A stretch of DNA of 64,000 bases from Pseudonocardia abyssalis. GTDB taxonomy: Bacteria; Actinomycetota; Actinomycetes; Mycobacteriales; Pseudonocardiaceae. The position numbers and the translations under genes are program-made. Below the pieces are notes generated by a model that saw nothing but the letters and a program-made list of their open reading frames with translations, had not been told where the DNA came from and did not search any database. Shown here piece by piece: positions 16,868-25,739 of this stretch. The stretch's first letter is position 1. The number at the start of each line of letters is the position of its first letter. The stretch covers positions 2,852,001-2,916,000 of the forward strand of contig NZ_JADQDK010000001.1 of NCBI RefSeq assembly GCF_019263705.2, written 5' to 3'.

Positions 16868-18115
16868 TCACCCCGAGGTGGCCGGCGGCGGCCCGGCCGA
16901 CGGGGCGACCGGCGGTCCGGCGGCGGCTCCGGAGTCCGGCACGCCCGCGTAGTCCGGGAGCTCGACACCGTTGATCGCGCGCTCGACCAGCGCCATCAGT
17001 GCGTCCATGTCGGGCTCCGGAGCGGGTGCGGCGTCCGGCGCGGTGGCGGCGAGCTGCTCCACGTGCATCCGGCCGATCTCCTGGTTGGCCTCCACGAACG
17101 GGCGCATCCGCGCCTCGTACCGGGCGAACCCCGCCTCCGGGTCCCACCCGGCCGCAGCCAGCTCCCCGGCCAGCAGGTACGCGCCGACCAGGGCCAGCCC
17201 GGTGCCCTGCCCCGACATCGGCGACGAGCTGAACGCCGCGTCCCCGATCAGCCCCACCCGCCCGCTCGACCAGCGGTCCATCACCACCTGCGCGACCTGG
17301 TCGAGGTAGAAGTCCGGGGAGTCGTCCAGGTGCTCGAGGATGCGCGGGGTCGACCAGCCCAGCCCCTCCATCCGCTCACGCAGCAGGCGTTTCTGCGCCG
17401 TGACGTCCCGGTGGTCCACGTCGAACCCGGCCGCCGGGAAGGACAGCATCGCCATCACCCGGGTGGCGTCCCCGATGGGCCGGAGGCCGGCCGAACGCCC
17501 GGACGCCGGGTCCTGGTAGTCGGTGAGCCAGCGGTCGACACCGAACTCGTTGGGCACGCTGTAGAACGCCAGCACCAGCCCGAGATGGCGGACGAACCGC
17601 TCCCGCGGCCCGAACACCGTCGCCCTGAGCCCCGAGTGCAACCCGTCCGCCCCGATCACCAGGTCGAAGCGCCGCCGGTCGCCGCCCGCGAAGACCACCT
17701 CGACCCCGTCGGCGTCCTGGGTCAGCTCGGCGATCCGGTCGCCGAAGACGTACTCCACACCGTCGCGGGTGTCGTCGTACAGCACCCGGGACAGGTCCCC
17801 GCGCAGGATCTCGATGTCCGCGATGTACCCGTCACCGCCGTCGTCGTCCGCGCGGAAGGTCTCCAGCACGGTCCCGTCCACGTCCACGGTGTACGCGCCC
17901 GCGGTGTCGGTGCGGGCCGCGCGCACCGCATCCTCCAGCCCCATGCGCCGGATGACCTCCCTGGCCACCCCGCGCGCATCCACCGCCTGCCCGCCGGGAC
18001 GCAGGCCTGGAGCCCGCTCGACCACGGTCACCTCGGCGCCGCGCCGACGCAGCCAGTGGGCCAGCGCGGGCCCCGCGATGCTCGCACCCGCCACCAGGAC
18101 CCTGATATCGCCCAC
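16868..18115 (-). CDS. FAD-dependent aromatic-type monooxygenase
   Basis: A 415-residue class A flavoprotein monooxygenase. It has the N-terminal dinucleotide fold VLVAGASIAGPALAHWLRRRG (GxGxxG varied to GASIAG), the DG-type motif in VIGADGLHSGLR, and the ribityl-binding GD motif VGLIGDAAFSSSPMSGQG. It has Tet(X)-like features. Such enzymes hydroxylate aromatic compounds or inactivate polyketide and rifamycin-like antibiotics. The C-terminus is proline/alanine-rich and probably disordered. It is divergent from the phosphonate-island dehydrogenase across 138 bp; no link to phosphonates is implied by sequence. Confidence 0.9.
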   Translation of the reverse strand: MGDIRVLVAGASIAGPALAHWLRRRGAEVTVVERAPGLRPGGQAVDARGVAREVIRRMGLEDAVRAARTDTAGAYTVDVDGTVLETFRADDDGGDGYIADIEILRGDLSRVLYDDTRDGVEYVFGDRIAELTQDADGVEVVFAGGDRRRFDLVIGADGLHSGLRATVFGPRERFVRHLGLVLAFYSVPNEFGVDRWLTDYQDPASGRSAGLRPIGDATRVMAMLSFPAAGFDVDHRDVTAQKRLLRERMEGLGWSTPRILEHLDDSPDFYLDQVAQVVMDRWSSGRVGLIGDAAFSSSPMSGQGTGLALVGAYLLAGELAAAGWDPEAGFARYEARMRPFVEANQEIGRMHVEQLAATAPDAAPAPEPDMDALMALVERAINGVELPDYAGVPDSGAAAGPPVAPSAGPPPATSG

Positions 18116-18200
18116 CGGTGCCTCCTTCGTCGCTCGTCCACGGAAGACGCCGACGAGACCCGGAAATCATCGCCCCGCCACGAGCCGCGCGGTTCACCAA

Positions 18201-18214
18201 CTTGTCATGACATG
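18201..18214. promoter_or_regulatory. GntR-type operator before the phosphonate-island dehydrogenase
   Basis: CTTGTCATGACATG contains a perfect 10-bp palindrome (TGTCATGACA) and matches the CTTGT-n4-ACAAG site at 20118-20131 in front of the FAD oxidase operon, except for one base. It lies 40 bp upstream of the dehydrogenase start and ties that gene to the same GntR regulator. Confidence 0.6.
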
Positions 18215-18253
18215 TTGTCGCCCGCGGGCCCGGCCTCGTGCGACGCTGCGGAC

Positions 18254-19327
18254 ATGAGTGCACCCGTCGCCGTCCGCTACGCCCGCTGGGACGGTATCGG
18301 CCGCCCGTTCGTCGTGGTGCCCGCGACCACCCCGGCCGTCCCCGGGCGCGGCGAGGTCCTCGTGCGGATCGACCTCGCGACGGTGTGCGGCAGCGACCTG
18401 CACTCCGTGACCGGGCGGCGACCCACCCCCGCACCGGGCGTGCTGGGTCACGAGCAGGTCGGAACCGTCCTCGCCGTCGGGGAGGGTGCGCCCACCTGCG
18501 TCGACGGGTCCCCCGTGGTCCCGGGGCGGCGGGTCGTCTGGTCGGTCACGGCGGCGTGCGGGACGTGCGCCCGGTGCACGCGCGGGATGACCCAGAAGTG
18601 TCGGCGGCTGCGCAAGTACGGGCACGAGCCGCTCGACGGGGCGGCGCCCCTGACCGGGGGTTTCGCCACGCACTGCGTGCTGCTGCCCGGCACGGCGATC
18701 GTGGAGGTGCCCGACGACGTGCCGGACGTGGTGGCGAGCCCGGCGTCCTGCGCCACGGCGACGGTGGCCGCGGTGCTGCGCGCGGGCGGCGAGCTGACCG
18801 GCCGCCGCGTGCTGATCACGGGCGCAGGGATGCTCGGCGTCACCGCGGTGGCGATGGCGGCCACGGCCGGGGCCCGCGTGGTCGCGGTCGACCCCGACCC
18901 CGTCCGCCGCGAGCGGGCCGTCCGGTTCGGCGCGCACGAGGTGACCGCGGACGCCGCCGGGACGGAGCCGGTCGACGTGGCCGTGGAGCTGTCCGGGGTG
19001 CCGTCCGCGGTGGCGGCCTGCCTGGAGGCGCTCGACGTCGGCGGCGTCGCCGTCCTCGCCGGATCGGTCTCCCCCGGCGACCCGGTGCCGATGGACCCGG
19101 AACGCCTGGTCCGCGGCCTGCACACGGTCGTCGGCGTGCACAACTACGGCCCCGCCGACCTGCGGGACGCGATGGACTTCCTGGCCGCCCACCACCGCCG
19201 CTACCCGTTCGCCGAACTGGTGGGGGGCCCGTTCGCGCTCGACGACCTCGACCGCGCGATCGTCGCGGCGCGGGCCGGGACCGCCCCCCGGCAGGCGGTC
19301 GCCCCCGGGCCGGTCAGAGCCGGGTGA
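18254..19327 (+). CDS. Zinc-dependent alcohol dehydrogenase, phosphonate-catabolism type (HpnZ-like)
   Basis: A 357-residue medium-chain dehydrogenase. Catalytic zinc ligands are C45, H66 and E67; the structural-zinc cysteines are C101, C104, C107 and C115 (CGTCARC...C). A Rossmann segment VLITGAGMLGVTAVAMA follows. The family TIGR03366 (phosphonate-associated dehydrogenase) fits this sequence and context. It probably interconverts an alcohol and aldehyde linked to phosphonate breakdown, for example hydroxyethyl-phosphonate or the acetaldehyde released. It is upstream of a convergent GntR gene (14-bp overlap) and carries its own copy of the GntR operator. Confidence 0.88.
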   Translation: MSAPVAVRYARWDGIGRPFVVVPATTPAVPGRGEVLVRIDLATVCGSDLHSVTGRRPTPAPGVLGHEQVGTVLAVGEGAPTCVDGSPVVPGRRVVWSVTAACGTCARCTRGMTQKCRRLRKYGHEPLDGAAPLTGGFATHCVLLPGTAIVEVPDDVPDVVASPASCATATVAAVLRAGGELTGRRVLITGAGMLGVTAVAMAATAGARVVAVDPDPVRRERAVRFGAHEVTADAAGTEPVDVAVELSGVPSAVAACLEALDVGGVAVLAGSVSPGDPVPMDPERLVRGLHTVVGVHNYGPADLRDAMDFLAAHHRRYPFAELVGGPFALDDLDRAIVAARAGTAPRQAVAPGPVRAG

Positions 19328-20048
19328 CGGGCGCCCGTGAGCTGCGGGTGTTCGTGACGGTCACGGTGGCGACGTCGGAGCGGTAGCGGTCGTCGGACCA
19401 CTCCAGCGGGCGGCCGGACGAGTCCGACGTCAGCCGCCGCTCGCGGAGCAGGGGGCTCCCCACCGGCACCTCGAGGAGCGCGGAGTCGGTGGCGTCGGCG
19501 GCCACCGCGTCGAAGGTGTGGCGGGCCGCGTGCAGGTCGACGCCGTGGGAGGTGAGCAGCGCGTAGATGGAACCGGCGTCGAGATCGGCGTCGAGCAGTG
19601 CCCGGCCGACCGACTCGACGTAGGTCATCCGCTCCAGCATCGCCGGCCGCCCGTCGAGCAGCCGCAGCCGTAGGAGCTGCACCGCGGGGGTGTCGTCGTC
19701 GAGCTGCAGTGCCGCGGCCACCGCAGGCTCCGGGCGGCGCAGCGCGATCTCCTGCAACCGCTGCCCGGGGACGTGCCCGGTCAGCTCCGCCCGCCGGGTG
19801 AACGACTGGAACGACTCGAACGGCTGGGCGGGCACGGCGTCGAGCACGACGGGGCGCTTGCCCTGCCCGCCGCCGATCAGCCCCTCGTCGCGCAGCGCGG
19901 CCAGCGCCTGACGCACCGGACCGCGCGAGGCGGCGAACTCCCGGCACAGCTGCGCCTCGGACGGCAGCGACTCCCCGATGCCGATCGCTCCGCTGCGGAT
20001 CCGGCGGCGCAGTTCGGCGGCGAGCGTCCGGTGGAGGGGGGCGGCCAT
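19314..20048 (-). CDS. GntR-family (HutC/UTRA-type) regulator of the phosphonate island
   Basis: A 244-residue protein from ATG 20048. The N-terminal winged helix (LHRTLAAELRRRIRSGAIGIGESLPSEAQLCREF) is followed by a UTRA effector domain (LRLRLLDGRPAMLERMTYVES... WSDDRYRSDVATVTVT). Regulators of this type (PhnF-like) sit in many phosphonate loci. The gene is divergent from the FAD oxidase-phnDCE operon. It is flanked by a good operator at 20118-20131 and a weaker half-site, ACTTGT on the minus strand, near 20062-20067 just upstream of its own start, suggesting autoregulation. Confidence 0.9.
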   Translation of the reverse strand: MAAPLHRTLAAELRRRIRSGAIGIGESLPSEAQLCREFAASRGPVRQALAALRDEGLIGGGQGKRPVVLDAVPAQPFESFQSFTRRAELTGHVPGQRLQEIALRRPEPAVAAALQLDDDTPAVQLLRLRLLDGRPAMLERMTYVESVGRALLDADLDAGSIYALLTSHGVDLHAARHTFDAVAADATDSALLEVPVGSPLLRERRLTSDSSGRPLEWSDDRYRSDVATVTVTNTRSSRAPVTRL

Positions 20049-20117
20049 GAACCTGACTCTACAAGTCGTCGCAGTCGGGTGCCGTCGCCCGGAGAGCGCG
20101 AGATGAACGGCAGATGA

Positions 20118-20131
20118 CTTGTCCATACAAG
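20118..20131. promoter_or_regulatory. GntR-type operator in the divergent promoter of the phosphonate operon
   Basis: CTTGT-CCAT-ACAAG is a perfect 5-bp-arm inverted repeat of the HutC-subfamily kind (GTnnATAC core). It is placed 40 bp upstream of the oxidase GTG and 70 bp upstream of the gntR start. It is related to the site at 18201-18214. Confidence 0.65.
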
Positions 20132-20170
20132 CTATTGCCGGGCCCGTCGGCAACTGCCACGGTTCCTCCC

Positions 20171-21271
20171 GTGACCCCATCGAGTGACCTGATCGTCGTC
20201 GGCGCCGGCATCGTCGGTCTGGCCCACGCCGTGGAGGCGGTCGCCCGCGGGCTGTCGGTCACCGTCGTCGAACGCGACGAGCGGGCGGTCGGGGCGTCGG
20301 TGCGCAACTTCGGCCACGGCTGCGTCACCGCCCAGACCGGCGAGGCCCTCGCGTTCGGCGAGCGCGCCCGCGGCACCTGGCTGCGGATGGGCCGCGCGGC
20401 CGGCTTCTCCGCGGTCGAGACCGGCACCGTCGTGGTGGCCCGGGCCGCCGAGGAGCTCGCCGCACTGGAGGAGCTGGCCGACGAGCGCGGCGCCGACGAC
20501 GTGGTGCTGCTCGACGCGGCCGCCGTCGGTGGGCGGGTGCCGGTGACGGGCGCGCTCGGCGGGGCGTTCCTGCCCCGCGACATCCGGGTCGACCCCCGCG
20601 CCGCCGCCCCGGCGATCGCCGCGTGGCTCGCCCGGCAGCCCGGAGTCACGTTCCACTGGGCGACGCCGGTGCTCGGCGTCGACGAGGGGGTCGTCCGCAC
20701 CGGCCGCGGCGAGCTCCGCGCCGACCGCGTCGTCGTCTGCACCGGGCACGACCTGGACCGCCTACTGCCCGAGGTGGCCGAGGAGGCCGGACTGCAGCGC
20801 TGCGTGCTGCAGATGCTGCAGGTCCGGGCACCGGGCCTGCGGATCGACCCGGCCGTACTCACGGGCAGCTCGATGCTCCGCTACCCCGCCCTGTCCCGGA
20901 CGGCCGGTGCGCGGGCGCTACGCGGGCGCTGGGCGGACGAGCGACCCGACCTCCTCGGCGCGGTCGTGAACCACATGCTCACCCAGCGTCCCGACGGGGA
21001 TCTCGTCGTCGGCGACACCCACTCCTACGCCCGCACCCACCCGCCCTTCTCCGACGAGTCCCTCGACGAGCTGCTGCTCGCCGAGACCCGGTCCCTGCTC
21101 GGCGTCCACGACCTGCGTGTCGTGCACCGCTGGCGGGGCGTCTACGCGAGCGCGGAGGGCGAGTTCCTCCGCGCGCGGGTCGCACCGGGCGTCACGGCGG
21201 TGTCCGTGACGTCGGGCATCGGCATGACCACCGCCTTCGGCCTCGCCCCCTCCGTCCTCGACTCCTTCTAG
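20171..21271 (+). CDS. FAD-dependent amine oxidoreductase of phosphonate clusters (TIGR03364-like)
   Basis: A 366-residue DadA/glycine-oxidase-fold flavoenzyme from GTG 20171. The FAD-binding motif is VVGAGIVGLAHAVEAVARG, followed by VERDERAVGASVRNFGHG, and a C-terminal SVTSGIGMTTAFGLAP closes the FAD site. Enzymes of this group recur in phosphonate loci, where oxidation of an amino-phosphonate such as 2-aminoethylphosphonate or an N-substituted form is the likely job. That would give phosphonoacetaldehyde, the substrate of a PhnX-type hydrolase. It leads an operon with phnD-phnC-phnE-hydrolase and the GntR operator lies before it. Confidence 0.87.
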   Translation: MTPSSDLIVVGAGIVGLAHAVEAVARGLSVTVVERDERAVGASVRNFGHGCVTAQTGEALAFGERARGTWLRMGRAAGFSAVETGTVVVARAAEELAALEELADERGADDVVLLDAAAVGGRVPVTGALGGAFLPRDIRVDPRAAAPAIAAWLARQPGVTFHWATPVLGVDEGVVRTGRGELRADRVVVCTGHDLDRLLPEVAEEAGLQRCVLQMLQVRAPGLRIDPAVLTGSSMLRYPALSRTAGARALRGRWADERPDLLGAVVNHMLTQRPDGDLVVGDTHSYARTHPPFSDESLDELLLAETRSLLGVHDLRVVHRWRGVYASAEGEFLRARVAPGVTAVSVTSGIGMTTAFGLAPSVLDSF

Positions 21272-21297
21272 GTCCACCCCCACTCCCGGAGAACCCC

Positions 21298-22194
21298 ATG
21301 CGCATCCACCGCGCCGCCCTCGCCCTCGCCCTGTCGGCCGCAGCCCTGTCCGCCTGCGGCGCGCCCGCCGCACCCGAGTCACCCACCTGCCCCGGCGGCG
21401 AGATCCGCTTCGGGGTCGAGCCGTTCGAGGACCCCGCCCGCCTCACCCCCGCCGCACAGGTGCTCGCCGACTCGCTGTCGGAGTCGCTGGACTGCCCCGT
21501 CGACCTGACGATCACCGACGACTACTCCGCCGAGGTACTGGCCATGCAGAACGGCCGCCTCGACATCGCGATCTTCGGCCCGCTCGGCTACGTCTTCGCC
21601 AGCGACCGGGCGAAGGCCGAGCCGATCGCCTCCTTCGGCGACGCCGACGGGCGGCTCTCCAGCTACACCGCAGGCATCTGGGTGCCGGCGGCCTCCGACA
21701 TCGCCTCGATCGACCAGCTCCGCGGCCGGTCCCTCGCGCTGGGCTCGGTCGGGTCCACCTCCGGCGACGCGCTCCCCCGCCAGGCACTGGCCGACGCCGG
21801 CATCGCCGAGTCCGACGTCCGCATCGACTACGCCGGCGGGCACCCCGAGGCCCTGCTCGCCCTGACCAACGGGGCCGTCGACGCCGCGGAGATCAACTCC
21901 CAGCAGCTCGCCAGCGCCACCGAGGCGGGATCGTTCGACCCGTCGGGCTACCGGCAGGTCTGGACGTCGGACCCGATCCCGAACGACCCGATCACCGTGC
22001 GCGGCGACCTGGACCCGGCGTTCAAGGCCGCGGTCACCGACGCCCTGCTGAACCTGCCGCCCGAGGCCGTCGGCGAGATCGGCGCCCTGCTCGACGTCTC
22101 CCCTCCCGGGCCCCTCGTCCCGGTCGACCGCTCCACCTACCAGCCGCTGTTCGACCTCGCCGCGACCCTCGGCCTCACCGAGGCGGACATCTGA
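21298..22194 (+). CDS. phnD: Phosphonate ABC transporter substrate-binding lipoprotein
   Basis: A 298-residue PhnD-family binding protein. It has an N-terminal signal with lipobox LSAC (17-20), then IRFGVEPFEDPARLTPAAQVLADSL and DIAIFGPLGYVFA, which are typical of phosphate/phosphite/phosphonate binders. It captures the phosphonate outside the membrane and delivers it to PhnE. Its stop overlaps the phnC ATG by 1 bp. Confidence 0.93.
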   Translation: MRIHRAALALALSAAALSACGAPAAPESPTCPGGEIRFGVEPFEDPARLTPAAQVLADSLSESLDCPVDLTITDDYSAEVLAMQNGRLDIAIFGPLGYVFASDRAKAEPIASFGDADGRLSSYTAGIWVPAASDIASIDQLRGRSLALGSVGSTSGDALPRQALADAGIAESDVRIDYAGGHPEALLALTNGAVDAAEINSQQLASATEAGSFDPSGYRQVWTSDPIPNDPITVRGDLDPAFKAAVTDALLNLPPEAVGEIGALLDVSPPGPLVPVDRSTYQPLFDLAATLGLTEADI

Positions 22195-22922
22195 TGCTCG
22201 CGCTCACCGGGATCACCATCCGCTTCGGCGACCGCCAGGTGCTGCACGGTGTCGACGTCACCGTCGCCGAGGGCGAGCTGCTCGCCGTGCTCGGGGCCAA
22301 CGGCTCCGGCAAGTCGACGCTGCTCCGCGCGGCCGCCGCGCTCGTACCGGTGCACGCCGGCACCGTGACCGTCGACGGCCGGGCCCGCGGCCCCCTCGAC
22401 GTCGCACTCGTGTTCCAGAAGATCCACCTGGTCGGGCGCCGCAGCGCGCTCGACAACGTCTGCGCCGGCGCGCTCGGTCGGCTGCCCCTGCGCTCGTCGC
22501 TGGTGCCCGCACTGTTCCCGCGGGCGGTGCGCGAGGAGGCGATGGCCTGCCTGGACCGGGTCGGGCTCGCCGACCGCGCCCACGACCGCGCCGGCTCGCT
22601 CTCGGGCGGGCAGCAGCAGCGGGTCGCCGTGGCGCGGTCGCTGTGCCAGCGCGCGCGGGTCGTCCTCGCCGACGAACCCGTGTCCGCCCTCGACCCGGCC
22701 GCCGCCGAGCAGGTGCTCGCCCTGCTCACCGAACTCGCGCACGTCGAGCGGCTCGCCGTGCTGGCGGTGCTGCACCAGCCCGACCTCGCCCGCCGCCACG
22801 CCGACCGCATCGTCGGGCTGCGCGGCGGTCGGGTCGTGCTCGACGGGGCCCCCGCCGCGGTCGGCTCCGCCGCCGTCGACGCCCTCTACCCCGGGACCCC
22901 CGCACTGGAGGCCGTGTCGTGA
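22194..22922 (+). CDS. phnC: Phosphonate ABC transporter ATP-binding protein
   Basis: A 242-residue ABC ATPase. Walker A is GANGSGKST, signature LSGGQQQRVAVARSL, Walker B VVLADEPVSALD, and the switch histidine lies in AVLHQPDLA. It energises PhnD/PhnE import. It overlaps phnD (1 bp) and phnE (4 bp, GTGA). Confidence 0.94.
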   Translation: MLALTGITIRFGDRQVLHGVDVTVAEGELLAVLGANGSGKSTLLRAAAALVPVHAGTVTVDGRARGPLDVALVFQKIHLVGRRSALDNVCAGALGRLPLRSSLVPALFPRAVREEAMACLDRVGLADRAHDRAGSLSGGQQQRVAVARSLCQRARVVLADEPVSALDPAAAEQVLALLTELAHVERLAVLAVLHQPDLARRHADRIVGLRGGRVVLDGAPAAVGSAAVDALYPGTPALEAVS

Positions 22923-23746
22923 CGCTGCTCGAACCCGGGGTGCGCCGCCTCCCCGTCCCCTCCCGCCGACAGCGCCCGAAGGCCGTGGTGCTCGGCTGGG
23001 TCGTCGCCGCCGTCGTGGTCGCCGCGCACGTCGTCGCCTGGAACGCCACCGAGGTGTCCTTCGGCGCGCTGGTCGACGGCTGGCGGGGCATGGCCGACTT
23101 CCTGTCCGAGGCGATCCCGCCGGACCTGTCCTGGGACGTGCTCGGCCCGAGCCTGGAGGGCGCGCTCGTCACGCTCTGGATCGGGCTGCTCGGTACGACC
23201 CTGTCGGTGCCGCTGTCGCTGGGGCTCGCCCTGCTCGCCGCCCGCGGGACCGCCCCGGGCTGGGCCTACCAGCCGACGCGGTGGCTCCTGTCGTTCCTGC
23301 GCGCCGTGCCCGACGTCGTGTTCGCTCTGATCTTCGTGACCGCCGTCGGGCTCGGCCCGTTCCCCGGCGTGCTGGCGATCGTGTGCCACAACGTCGGCGT
23401 GATGGGCAAGCTGTGGGCCGAGGCGCTGGAGGACGCCGACCCCGGGCCGCCGCAGGCCCTGCGCTCGGCGGGTGCCGGCCGGATCCAGGTCGCCGCGCAC
23501 GCGCTGCTGCCGACCGTCACCCCGCAGTTCGTCGGGCTGCTGCTCTACCGCTTCGACGTCAACGTCCGGTCCTCACTGGTGCTCGGTCTGGTCGGTGCGG
23601 GCGGGATCGGCTTCCTCATCAACCAGTCCATCCAGCTGTTCCAGTTCGACGAGATGCTCACCCACATCCTCGTGGTGCTCGTGCTCATCGTCGCCGTCGA
23701 CCAGCTCTCGGCGCTCGTGCGCCGCCGTCTCGGGAGTGCCACATGA
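22919..23746 (+). CDS. phnE: Phosphonate ABC transporter permease
   Basis: A 275-residue integral membrane protein from GTG 22919. Hydrophobic helices occur near 25-45 and repeatedly from about 85 onward. The binding-protein-dependent transport loop is visible in EALEDADPGPPQALRSAGAGRIQVAAHALLP (EAA-like, contacts PhnC). It overlaps phnC by GTGA and the hydrolase by ATGA, so the transporter and C-P cleavage genes are one translationally coupled unit. Confidence 0.92.
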   Translation: MTLLEPGVRRLPVPSRRQRPKAVVLGWVVAAVVVAAHVVAWNATEVSFGALVDGWRGMADFLSEAIPPDLSWDVLGPSLEGALVTLWIGLLGTTLSVPLSLGLALLAARGTAPGWAYQPTRWLLSFLRAVPDVVFALIFVTAVGLGPFPGVLAIVCHNVGVMGKLWAEALEDADPGPPQALRSAGAGRIQVAAHALLPTVTPQFVGLLLYRFDVNVRSSLVLGLVGAGGIGFLINQSIQLFQFDEMLTHILVVLVLIVAVDQLSALVRRRLGSAT

Positions 23747-24420
23747 TCGAGCTCGTCGCACTGGACATCGCCGGCACCACCGTCGACGAGGGCGGGGCCG
23801 TCTACGCCGTCCTCACCGACGTGGTGCGCGACCGCGGAGCCCCGGGCACCGACCCGGAGATCCGCACGTGGATGGGCGCCGACAAGCGCGAAGCCCTGCG
23901 CGCGCTGCTCGACGACCCGGGCGCCGACGTCGTGGAGGCGGCGCACGCCGAGTTCGTCACCCGTCTCACCGCGCGCTACCGCGACACCCCGCCGGTGCCG
24001 ATGGCGGGCGTCCCGGAGGCGTTCGCGGCGCTGCGGGCGGCCGGCGTGCGGATCGCCCTGACCACCGGGTTCGACCGGCAGGTCACCGACCCGCTGCTGA
24101 CGGCGCTCGGCTGGGCCGTCGGCGACCCGCTCGACGCGGTCGTCTGCGCGTCCGAGGTCGCCGCGGGGCGTCCGGAGCCGCACATGATCCGGCGGGCGAT
24201 GGAACTGACGGGCGTCACCGACCCCGCCCACGTCCTGGTGGCCGGCGACACCGTGCTCGACGTCCGCGCCGGGCACGCCGCCGGCGCCGCAGTGGTGGTC
24301 GGCGTGCTCACCGGCGCCCAGACCCGCGACGAGCTCGCCGTCGAGCGCCCCACCCACCTCCTCGCGGGCCTGCACGACCTCCCCTCCGTCCTCGACGTGG
24401 AGGCGGTGGGTCGGCGGTAG
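23743..24420 (+). CDS. Phosphonatase-like HAD hydrolase (PhnX-like)
   Basis: A 225-residue HAD-superfamily hydrolase from ATG 23743. Motif I is LDIAGTTVDEG (nucleophile D8, with the AGTT form typical of phosphonatases), and VLVAGDTVLDVRAGHAAG holds the C-terminal acidic metal ligands. In the cap region K48 in WMGADKREAL occupies a position comparable to the Schiff-base lysine of phosphonoacetaldehyde hydrolase. It fits the TIGR03351 phosphonatase-like group. Expected reaction: hydrolytic C-P cleavage of phosphonoacetaldehyde or a close analogue. It is the last gene of the phosphonate operon. Confidence 0.86.
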   Translation: MIELVALDIAGTTVDEGGAVYAVLTDVVRDRGAPGTDPEIRTWMGADKREALRALLDDPGADVVEAAHAEFVTRLTARYRDTPPVPMAGVPEAFAALRAAGVRIALTTGFDRQVTDPLLTALGWAVGDPLDAVVCASEVAAGRPEPHMIRRAMELTGVTDPAHVLVAGDTVLDVRAGHAAGAAVVVGVLTGAQTRDELAVERPTHLLAGLHDLPSVLDVEAVGRR

Positions 24421-24452
24421 GACCTTCGGTGCCCGTCCTCCGGCCCGTGCCG

Positions 24453-25739
24453 TCAGCGGCGGGCGCTGCAGTAGACCGCCGAGTACTCGCTGTCCGTCTC
24501 CTCCGCGAGGACCACTCCGTCGACGACGATCCGGCAGGAGACCTCGCCGGTCGCACCGGCGGCGGAGATCGAGTACTCGACGGTCTCGGCGGCCGCCGGG
24601 ACGGTCTTCTCCCAGGGCAGTTCGACGCCGGACACGTTCGCGACCACCGCCCCCCGGCTGTAGGTGATCGCACCCACCGGGCCGGACCCGGTCACCTCGA
24701 AGGTGACCTCGGTGGCCGTGGGACCCGCGGGGGCATCGGTCGCGGCGGGGTCGCCTGCCGGGGCCGGGGCCGACCCGTCGCTGTCGGCCGACCTCCCGAT
24801 CTCCACCGTGCCCGCGGCCTGCGAGGCTCCGGACCCGTCGTCCGGACCGTCGAGGACGACCAGGCCGACCGGTACGGCGACGACGACGGCCGCGGCGACC
24901 ACCCACAGCCACCTCCGTCGGCGGGCGGCCGTGGGGACGTCGTCCCGCCTGGTCGGCCCGCGCCGGCCGCGGGTCGGTCGGCCCGCGACGGGGGCGTCGG
25001 CACGCGCGGATCCGCGGGCCGTGTCACGCACCGGCCGACCGCCGTCCACGAGACCACGGGCCGGGCCGGACGGGCGATCGTCGTCGTCCGCCGTCCCGAC
25101 GCCGGCGGCCGGATGGCCGGGCTCCCGGCGGCCCGGGTCGCGCCGCGGGGCGTCCGGGCGGCGCCGACCACCCGGCCGGTCCGGGGTGTCGCCGAGGTCG
25201 ATCCCGGCGGTCCGGCTGCGCCGCGGGGCCGGGCCGTCGGCGTCGGCGGGCGGGTACCGGTCGTCGACGCCGGGCCGGTCGACGCCGGGCCGGTCGACGC
25301 CGGGCCGGTCGACGCGGGCGCTCCGGCCGGGGTCGGGCCGAGCGGGTGCGTCGGCGACACGACGACGCCCGCCGGGGAGACCACCGCCGCCGTCGGGCGG
25401 GGCCGCCGCGGCCCGGCGGCGGTCCCCCGGAGGCGGGCCGGGCGGGGCCGCGGCCGGTCCGGAGGGCTCCGGCGCACGGCGGTGCCCGCGCCGAGGACCC
25501 GGGTCGGGCCGCCCGTCTCCCGGCTGCCCGCCCACTGGCCGCCCGGCTCCGTGACGGCCACCCGGGTGCCGCACAGCGGCGTCCGGGCGACGGTCGGGGG
25601 CCTCTGGCGGTCGGGCTGCGGGCGGTCGGGCCGCGGGCGTCCGGTCCGGCCGCGGAGGGGTGCCGCGCCCCGGCGCCGCGGGCGGTTCGTCGCCGAGCAC
25701 CCAGCGACCCGCGTCCCGGTCCCATCTCGGTCCTGGCAC
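24453..25739 (-). CDS. MmpS-like membrane protein with long disordered N-terminus
   Basis: A 428-residue protein. Residues 1-270 are Pro/Arg/Gly/Asp-rich low-complexity sequence with a VDRPG tandem repeat (143-157). One transmembrane helix spans 277-297. The extracytoplasmic C-terminus (345-427) resembles the MmpS domain: VTFEVTGSGPVGAITYSRG, VSGVELPWEKTV, and C402/C424 able to form a disulfide. MmpS proteins are accessories of MmpL lipid or siderophore exporters, but no mmpL is adjacent. The start could be later, because the disordered part is hard to judge. Confidence 0.72.
   Translation of the reverse strand: MPGPRWDRDAGRWVLGDEPPAAPGRGTPPRPDRTPAARPPAARPPEAPDRRPDAAVRHPGGRHGAGRPVGGQPGDGRPDPGPRRGHRRAPEPSGPAAAPPGPPPGDRRRAAAAPPDGGGGLPGGRRRVADAPARPDPGRSARVDRPGVDRPGVDRPGVDDRYPPADADGPAPRRSRTAGIDLGDTPDRPGGRRRPDAPRRDPGRREPGHPAAGVGTADDDDRPSGPARGLVDGGRPVRDTARGSARADAPVAGRPTRGRRGPTRRDDVPTAARRRRWLWVVAAAVVVAVPVGLVVLDGPDDGSGASQAAGTVEIGRSADSDGSAPAPAGDPAATDAPAGPTATEVTFEVTGSGPVGAITYSRGAVVANVSGVELPWEKTVPAAAETVEYSISAAGATGEVSCRIVVDGVVLAEETDSEYSAVYCSARR
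25263..25316. repeat. 15-bp coding tandem repeat in the MmpS-like gene
   Basis: Three exact copies of GTCGACGCCGGGCCG plus a partial fourth. They encode repeated VDRPG on the minus strand. Copy-number change stays in frame, so the disordered region can vary in length between strains. Confidence 0.9.

Noticed and set aside
18116..18253. Flavin monooxygenase (16868-18115) as part of the phosphonate island
   Set aside because: It is divergent and its sequence shows aromatic-type monooxygenase features; sharing the promoter region alone is weak evidence.
20114..20170. ATG 20114 as start of the FAD oxidase
   Set aside because: It would place the GntR operator inside the gene; GTG 20171 starts directly before the FAD-binding motif.
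25263..25316. CRISPR array
   Set aside because: The repeats are contiguous 15-bp coding units without spacers.
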